The position numbers were made by a program, and so were the translations under genes. From assembly GCF_003386165.1 (NCBI RefSeq), contig NZ_QRDV01000001.1, forward strand, positions 1,010,856-1,074,855: a stretch of 64,000 bases of DNA, read 5' to 3'. The notes beneath the pieces were generated by a model, which worked only from the letters and a program-made list of their open reading frames with translations, had not been told where the DNA came from and did not search any database. Positions 60,386-64,000 of the stretch are shown piece after piece. The DNA is from Winogradskyella eximia. Its GTDB lineage: Bacteria; Bacteroidota; Bacteroidia; Flavobacteriales; Flavobacteriaceae. Each line of letters begins with the position of its first letter. The stretch's first letter is position 1.

Positions 60386-61132
60386 ATGGAAAATAGAACA
60401 GATAAAAATTCATACACAATACTTTTTGCTATAGGTATGGTATTGATTGTTGGCTCATTATTAGCGTTTACAGCGTCTTCATTAAAGCCTACAATCACAG
60501 AGAATCAGCGAATGGAAAAGCAGCAGAATATTCTGTATGCAATGGGTGTTAATGATAATGACGAGAGTAGTGCAACGTTTATTTCAACGGATAAGGTTGC
60601 TGGTGAGTTTTCAAAATATATTACTAAACAATTAGTTATTGAAAATGGAAATGCATCAGAAAATGACCAAGCATACTTAATTGATGTTAAAAAAGAACAA
60701 ACTAAAGCTAAAGCAGGTGAAACTAGACGTTTGCCTTTATTTGTTGGTGAAAAAGATGGTGAAACTTATTACATCGCACCAATTAGAGGTAAAGGGCTTT
60801 GGGATGCTATTTGGGCTTATATAGCTTTAGATAAAGATATGGTAGTGCAAGGTGCTTACTTCGATCATAAAGGTGAAACACCTGGACTAGGAGCAAACAT
60901 TAAACAACGTTTCTTTATGGATGATTTTATAGGAGAACATTTGTTAGGTCCTTCAGGTGATTTTAAAGGAATTACTGTTGCAAAAGGAAATGCAGATCCT
61001 AAAAATTTAGATAAAACAGATAATGAGGTAGATGCTATTGCAGGAGCAACAATTACAGGTGATGGCGTTACAGCTATGATTAGAAGTGACTTAAAGCTTT
61101 ATGTGCCTTATTTTAAAACTTTAAAACAATAA
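60386..61132 (+). CDS. nqrC: Na+-translocating NADH:quinone reductase subunit C
   Basis: A 248-residue subunit with one N-terminal helix (ILFAIGMVLIVGSLLAF) and a periplasmic FMN-binding domain. The covalent-FMN motif (S/T)GAT reads AGAT in IAGATITGDGVTAM (~residue 228), Thr kept. GKGLWDAIWAYIALD and DHKGETPGLGANI are standard. It passes electrons between the flavins of the complex. Confidence 0.96.
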   Translation: MENRTDKNSYTILFAIGMVLIVGSLLAFTASSLKPTITENQRMEKQQNILYAMGVNDNDESSATFISTDKVAGEFSKYITKQLVIENGNASENDQAYLIDVKKEQTKAKAGETRRLPLFVGEKDGETYYIAPIRGKGLWDAIWAYIALDKDMVVQGAYFDHKGETPGLGANIKQRFFMDDFIGEHLLGPSGDFKGITVAKGNADPKNLDKTDNEVDAIAGATITGDGVTAMIRSDLKLYVPYFKTLKQ

Positions 61133-61138
61133 TACATA

Positions 61139-61783
61139 ATGGGACTTATATCAAAAAAAGACGCCAAGTTAATTACTGATCCATTAGCAGATAATAACCC
61201 AATTACTATTCAGGTATTAGGTATTTGTTCTGCGTTAGCAATTACTGCAGAATTGAAAGCTTCAATTGTAATGGCTGTTTCAGTATTATTTGTTTTAGGA
61301 ATTGGTAACGTAGTGATTTCGTTGATGCGAAATATTATTCCTTCAAAAATTAGAATTATTGTTCAATTGGTGGTAGTTGCTGCTTTAGTAATTATTGTTG
61401 ATCAAGTATTAAAAGCATATGCTTACGAGTTAAGTAAAACGCTTTCTGTATTTGTTGGTTTAATTATTACTAATTGTATAATTATGGGACGTTTTGAAGC
61501 TTTTGCTTTAGCTAACAAACCATGGCAATCATTTTTAGATGGAATTGGTAATGCAGCTGGTTACGGTTTAATACTTATAATTGTTGGTTTCTTTAGAGAG
61601 CTTTTAGGTTCTGGTACTTTATTAGGATTTAAAGTTTTAGGAGATCCAATTGAAAAAACAGGATTGTACGCTCTAGGTTATGAAAATAACGGATTTATGT
61701 TATTATCACCAATGGCATTAATAGTTGTGGGAATTATTATTTGGATACAACGTAGTAGAAACAAAGCTTTAATAGAAGACTAA
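61139..61783 (+). CDS. nqrD: Na+-translocating NADH:quinone reductase subunit D
   Basis: A 214-residue membrane protein with six helices, homologous to NqrE and RnfA/E. Conserved: LGICSALAITAELKASIVM with the half-channel Cys, FVGLIITNCIIMGRFEAFAL with the second Cys, and GFFRELLGSGTLLG. The two Cys are thought to hold the membrane-embedded iron site together with those of NqrE. 6 bases after nqrC. Confidence 0.96.
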   Translation: MGLISKKDAKLITDPLADNNPITIQVLGICSALAITAELKASIVMAVSVLFVLGIGNVVISLMRNIIPSKIRIIVQLVVVAALVIIVDQVLKAYAYELSKTLSVFVGLIITNCIIMGRFEAFALANKPWQSFLDGIGNAAGYGLILIIVGFFRELLGSGTLLGFKVLGDPIEKTGLYALGYENNGFMLLSPMALIVVGIIIWIQRSRNKALIED

Positions 61784-61857
61784 TAAAGTACACAGGTTAA
61801 AGTCAGATTATACGGTATTTACTGTTTATTGAGACTGAAACTGAAAACTAAAAGAAT

Positions 61858-62580
61858 ATGGAACATATAGAATTATTTTTCAAATCGATATTTATAGATA
61901 ACATGGTATTTGCTACATTCTTAGGAATGTGTTCTTACTTGGCTGTATCTAAAAAAGTGAGTACTGCAGTTGGTCTTGGTGCCGCAGTAATTTTTGTACT
62001 TGCCATAACAGTACCATTAAACTGGTTATTAGATCAGTATTTATTACAGCCAGGAGCTTTATCTTGGTTAGGGGAAGAGTATGCTAGTTATGATTTAAGC
62101 TTCTTATCTTTCATTATGTTTATTGCTACTATTGCTACAATGGTTCAATTAGTAGAGATTGTGGTAGAGAAGTTTTCTCCATCATTATATAATTCATTAG
62201 GTATATTTTTACCATTGATTGCTGTAAACTGTGCTATTTTAGGTGGTTCATTATTTATGCAATCTCGTGAAATTGCAACTTTAGGTTTAGCAACAACTTA
62301 TGGAGTAGGTTCAGGAATTGGATGGTTCTTAGCGATTTTAGCAATTGCTGCAATTCGTGAAAAAATTAGATATTCTAACGTACCACCAGCATTACGTGGT
62401 TTGGGAATTACATTTATAATTACAGGATTAATGGCTATCGGTTTTATGAGTTTCGGTGGTATGTTAACAGGTGGTGATGATGAAGGTACCAAAGAAGAGA
62501 AAACTGCTAAAGTGGAAGCAGAAAAGACAATAGAAGAAACAAAAGCATTAGCTGATAACACAATTAAAGTAGTTGAGTAA
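61858..62580 (+). CDS. nqrE: Na+-translocating NADH:quinone reductase subunit E, with charged tail
   Basis: A 240-residue membrane subunit with six helices, paired with Nqr[17 protein letters not shown] and [18 protein letters not shown] carry the two conserved Cys. The family is usually ~200 residues; the extra ~35 at the C-terminus (after [14 protein letters not shown]) are charged and Glu/Lys-rich, likely a soluble helix on one face. The 74-base gap before it is the largest in the operon. Confidence 0.95.
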   Translation: MEHIELFFKSIFIDNMVFATFLGMCSYLAVSKKVSTAVGLGAAVIFVLAITVPLNWLLDQYLLQPGALSWLGEEYASYDLSFLSFIMFIATIATMVQLVEIVVEKFSPSLYNSLGIFLPLIAVNCAILGGSLFMQSREIATLGLATTYGVGSGIGWFLAILAIAAIREKIRYSNVPPALRGLGITFIITGLMAIGFMSFGGMLTGGDDEGTKEEKTAKVEAEKTIEETKALADNTIKVVE

Positions 62581-62581
62581 T

Positions 62582-63898
62582 ATGATTTTATTAGCAGCAA
62601 GTACATTAGGAACAGTAATAGCGACTGTAGCGGCATTTTTATTAATCACACTAATTTTAGTGGGTTTATTATTAGTTGTAAAGCAAAAATTATCACCATC
62701 TGGTCCTGTAAAGATTACGATTAACGGTGAGAGAGAAATTGAAGTAGGTTCTGGAGGTACTTTATTAAGTACTTTAGGAAATCAAAAAATATTCTTACCA
62801 TCTGCTTGTGGTGGTGGTGGAACATGTATTCAATGTGAATGTCATGTACTTTCTGGTGGAGGCGAAGCTTTACCAACAGAAACACCTCATTTTAGTAGAA
62901 ACGAATTACAACATGGTGCACGTTTAGCTTGCCAAGTAAAGGTAAAGCAAGACATGGAAATTACAATTCCTGAAGAGGTATTTGGTATTAAGAAATGGGA
63001 AGCAACCGTAGTTTCAAATTACAACGTTGCGACATTTATTAAGGAATTTGTTGTTGAAATTCCTGAAGATATGAATTACAAAGCAGGTGGATATATTCAA
63101 ATTGAAATCCCTAATTGTGAAGTAAAATATGCTGATATGGACGTAACTGCTCATCCAGAAGATCATCCTGGTGAACCAGATAAGTTTAAAGCAGATTGGG
63201 AAAAGTTTGGTTTATGGCCTTTGGTTATGAAGAATGATGAACTTGTAGAACGTGCCTACTCTATGGCTTCTTATCCTGCAGAAGGAAGAAGAATTATGCT
63301 TAATGTGCGTGTTGCAACTCCTCCGTTTGATAGAGAAAAAGGTGGATGGATGGATGTTAATCCTGGTGTAGCTTCTTCTTATATTTTTAATCAAAAAATT
63401 GGCGATAAAGTTACTATTTCTGGACCTTATGGAGAGTTCTTTATTAATGATTCAGATTCAGAAATGTTATATGTAGGTGGTGGAGCAGGTATGGCACCAA
63501 TGCGTTCACACTTATACCAATTATTTAGAACTTTAAAAACAGGACGTAAAGTAACATATTGGTATGGAGGACGTTCTAAAGCAGAATTGTTTTACATACA
63601 TTATTTTAGAGCATTAGAAAAAGATTTTCCAAATTTCAAATTCTTTATTGCATTATCAGATCCTACAGATGCTGATAATTGGAAACTTAAAACTGACGTT
63701 AATGATGAATCTGGAGATGGATTTGTAGGCTTTATTCACCAAGTGGTAATAGACCAATATTTATCTAAGCATGAAGCGCCAGAGGATATCGAATTATATT
63801 TCTGTGGCCCACCATTGATGAACCAAGCTGTTCAAAAAATGGGAGAGGATTTCGGAATTCCTGATGAACACATTAGATTTGATGATTTTGGAGGCTAA
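62582..63898 (+). CDS. nqrF: Na+-translocating NADH:quinone reductase subunit F
   Basis: A 438-residue subunit, the NADH entry point. An N-terminal helix, a 2Fe-2S ferredoxin domain (LPSACGGGGTCIQCECHVL, then LACQVKV), an FAD domain (ERAYSMASYP) and an NADH domain (LYVGGGAGMAPMRSHLYQL, ELYFCGPPLMNQAV). The ATG at 62582 gives a one-base gap after nqrE; an in-frame TTG at 62573 would overlap it. Last gene of the operon. Confidence 0.97.
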   Translation: MILLAASTLGTVIATVAAFLLITLILVGLLLVVKQKLSPSGPVKITINGEREIEVGSGGTLLSTLGNQKIFLPSACGGGGTCIQCECHVLSGGGEALPTETPHFSRNELQHGARLACQVKVKQDMEITIPEEVFGIKKWEATVVSNYNVATFIKEFVVEIPEDMNYKAGGYIQIEIPNCEVKYADMDVTAHPEDHPGEPDKFKADWEKFGLWPLVMKNDELVERAYSMASYPAEGRRIMLNVRVATPPFDREKGGWMDVNPGVASSYIFNQKIGDKVTISGPYGEFFINDSDSEMLYVGGGAGMAPMRSHLYQLFRTLKTGRKVTYWYGGRSKAELFYIHYFRALEKDFPNFKFFIALSDPTDADNWKLKTDVNDESGDGFVGFIHQVVIDQYLSKHEAPEDIELYFCGPPLMNQAVQKMGEDFGIPDEHIRFDDFGG

Positions 63899-63922
63899 TA
63901 GCTAAAAAACATCTATAAAAAT

Positions 63923-63950
63923 AAAAACCAACTCAATAGAGTTGGTTTTT
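63923..63950 (+). terminator. intrinsic terminator of the nqr operon
   Basis: AAAAACCAACTC and GAGTTGGTTTTT are perfect 12-bp complements around AATA, followed by T-run. The remaining 50 bases of the window show no gene. Confidence 0.9.
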
Positions 63951-64000
63951 TTATGACTAATTGTTAATGATTTTATACTACAATCAGTGAAGCTTTTTTC

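Overview
This is chromosome of an AT-rich member of the Bacteroidota, almost certainly a marine-type Flavobacteriaceae. The evidence is a short primary sigma factor without region 1.1, TAnnTTTG-type -7 promoter elements, type IX secretion (T9SS) parts (a PorT-like protein, a Plug-like protein, four cargo-like proteins, three with clear C-terminal sorting tails), a TamL-type lipoprotein, a Na+-translocating NADH:quinone reductase operon and Shine-Dalgarno-poor starts. The genus cannot be fixed from the sequence. No rRNA, tRNA, CRISPR array, prophage or insertion sequence was seen.

Region 1 (1-21258, all plus strand) is a surface or exopolysaccharide locus. It starts inside an MBOAT O-acyltransferase and continues through an SGNH-like partner, two sulfotransferases, five GT4-type glycosyltransferases, a hexapeptide acyltransferase, a Wzy-like polymerase, an acyltransferase-3 protein, a two-domain dehydrogenase, an alpha/alpha-barrel protein, a WecG/TagA transferase, WecB, a WecA-like initiating transferase, a Wza-like export lipoprotein and a Wzc-like tyrosine autokinase. 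Many genes overlap by 1-11 bases. The likely product is a polyprenol-linked, ManNAc-containing, sulfated and acylated polysaccharide. No flippase, no ManNAc dehydrogenase and no sulfate-activation genes are in the window. A GC-rich 11-bp tandem repeat sits before wecB.

Region 2 (21358-32858) is housekeeping: a CBS protein, rpe, rpoD, a small unknown, a processive-type GT2, pnp, rpsO, a lone PAS histidine kinase, a small lipoprotein, accD (which has lost all four zinc cysteines) and fbaA. Most units end in a clear intrinsic terminator.

Region 3 (33083-45592) holds tamL, an rRNA/tRNA methyltransferase, porT and ubiE/menG, then trkA-trkH. Four very small membrane proteins follow trkH. Two of them are tandem paralogues, and an ECF-sigma-like promoter stands before the set. 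After them come an aminotransferase, a fatty-acid desaturase and rsmG.

Region 4 (45673-53691) is a cell-surface set: two T9SS cargo-like proteins (one carrying an Omp28 domain), a DUF6029-type outer-membrane barrel, a TlpA-like thiol reductase, a second Omp28 lipoprotein on the opposite strand and a T9SS-exported alpha/beta hydrolase. The two Omp28 proteins share a thioredoxin-like TWCGxCPR motif, which suggests extracytoplasmic thiol chemistry.

Region 5 (53882-63898) has pruA, apaG, the T9SS Plug-like gene and the complete nqrABCDEF operon, which ends in a terminator. The last 100 bases contain no gene.
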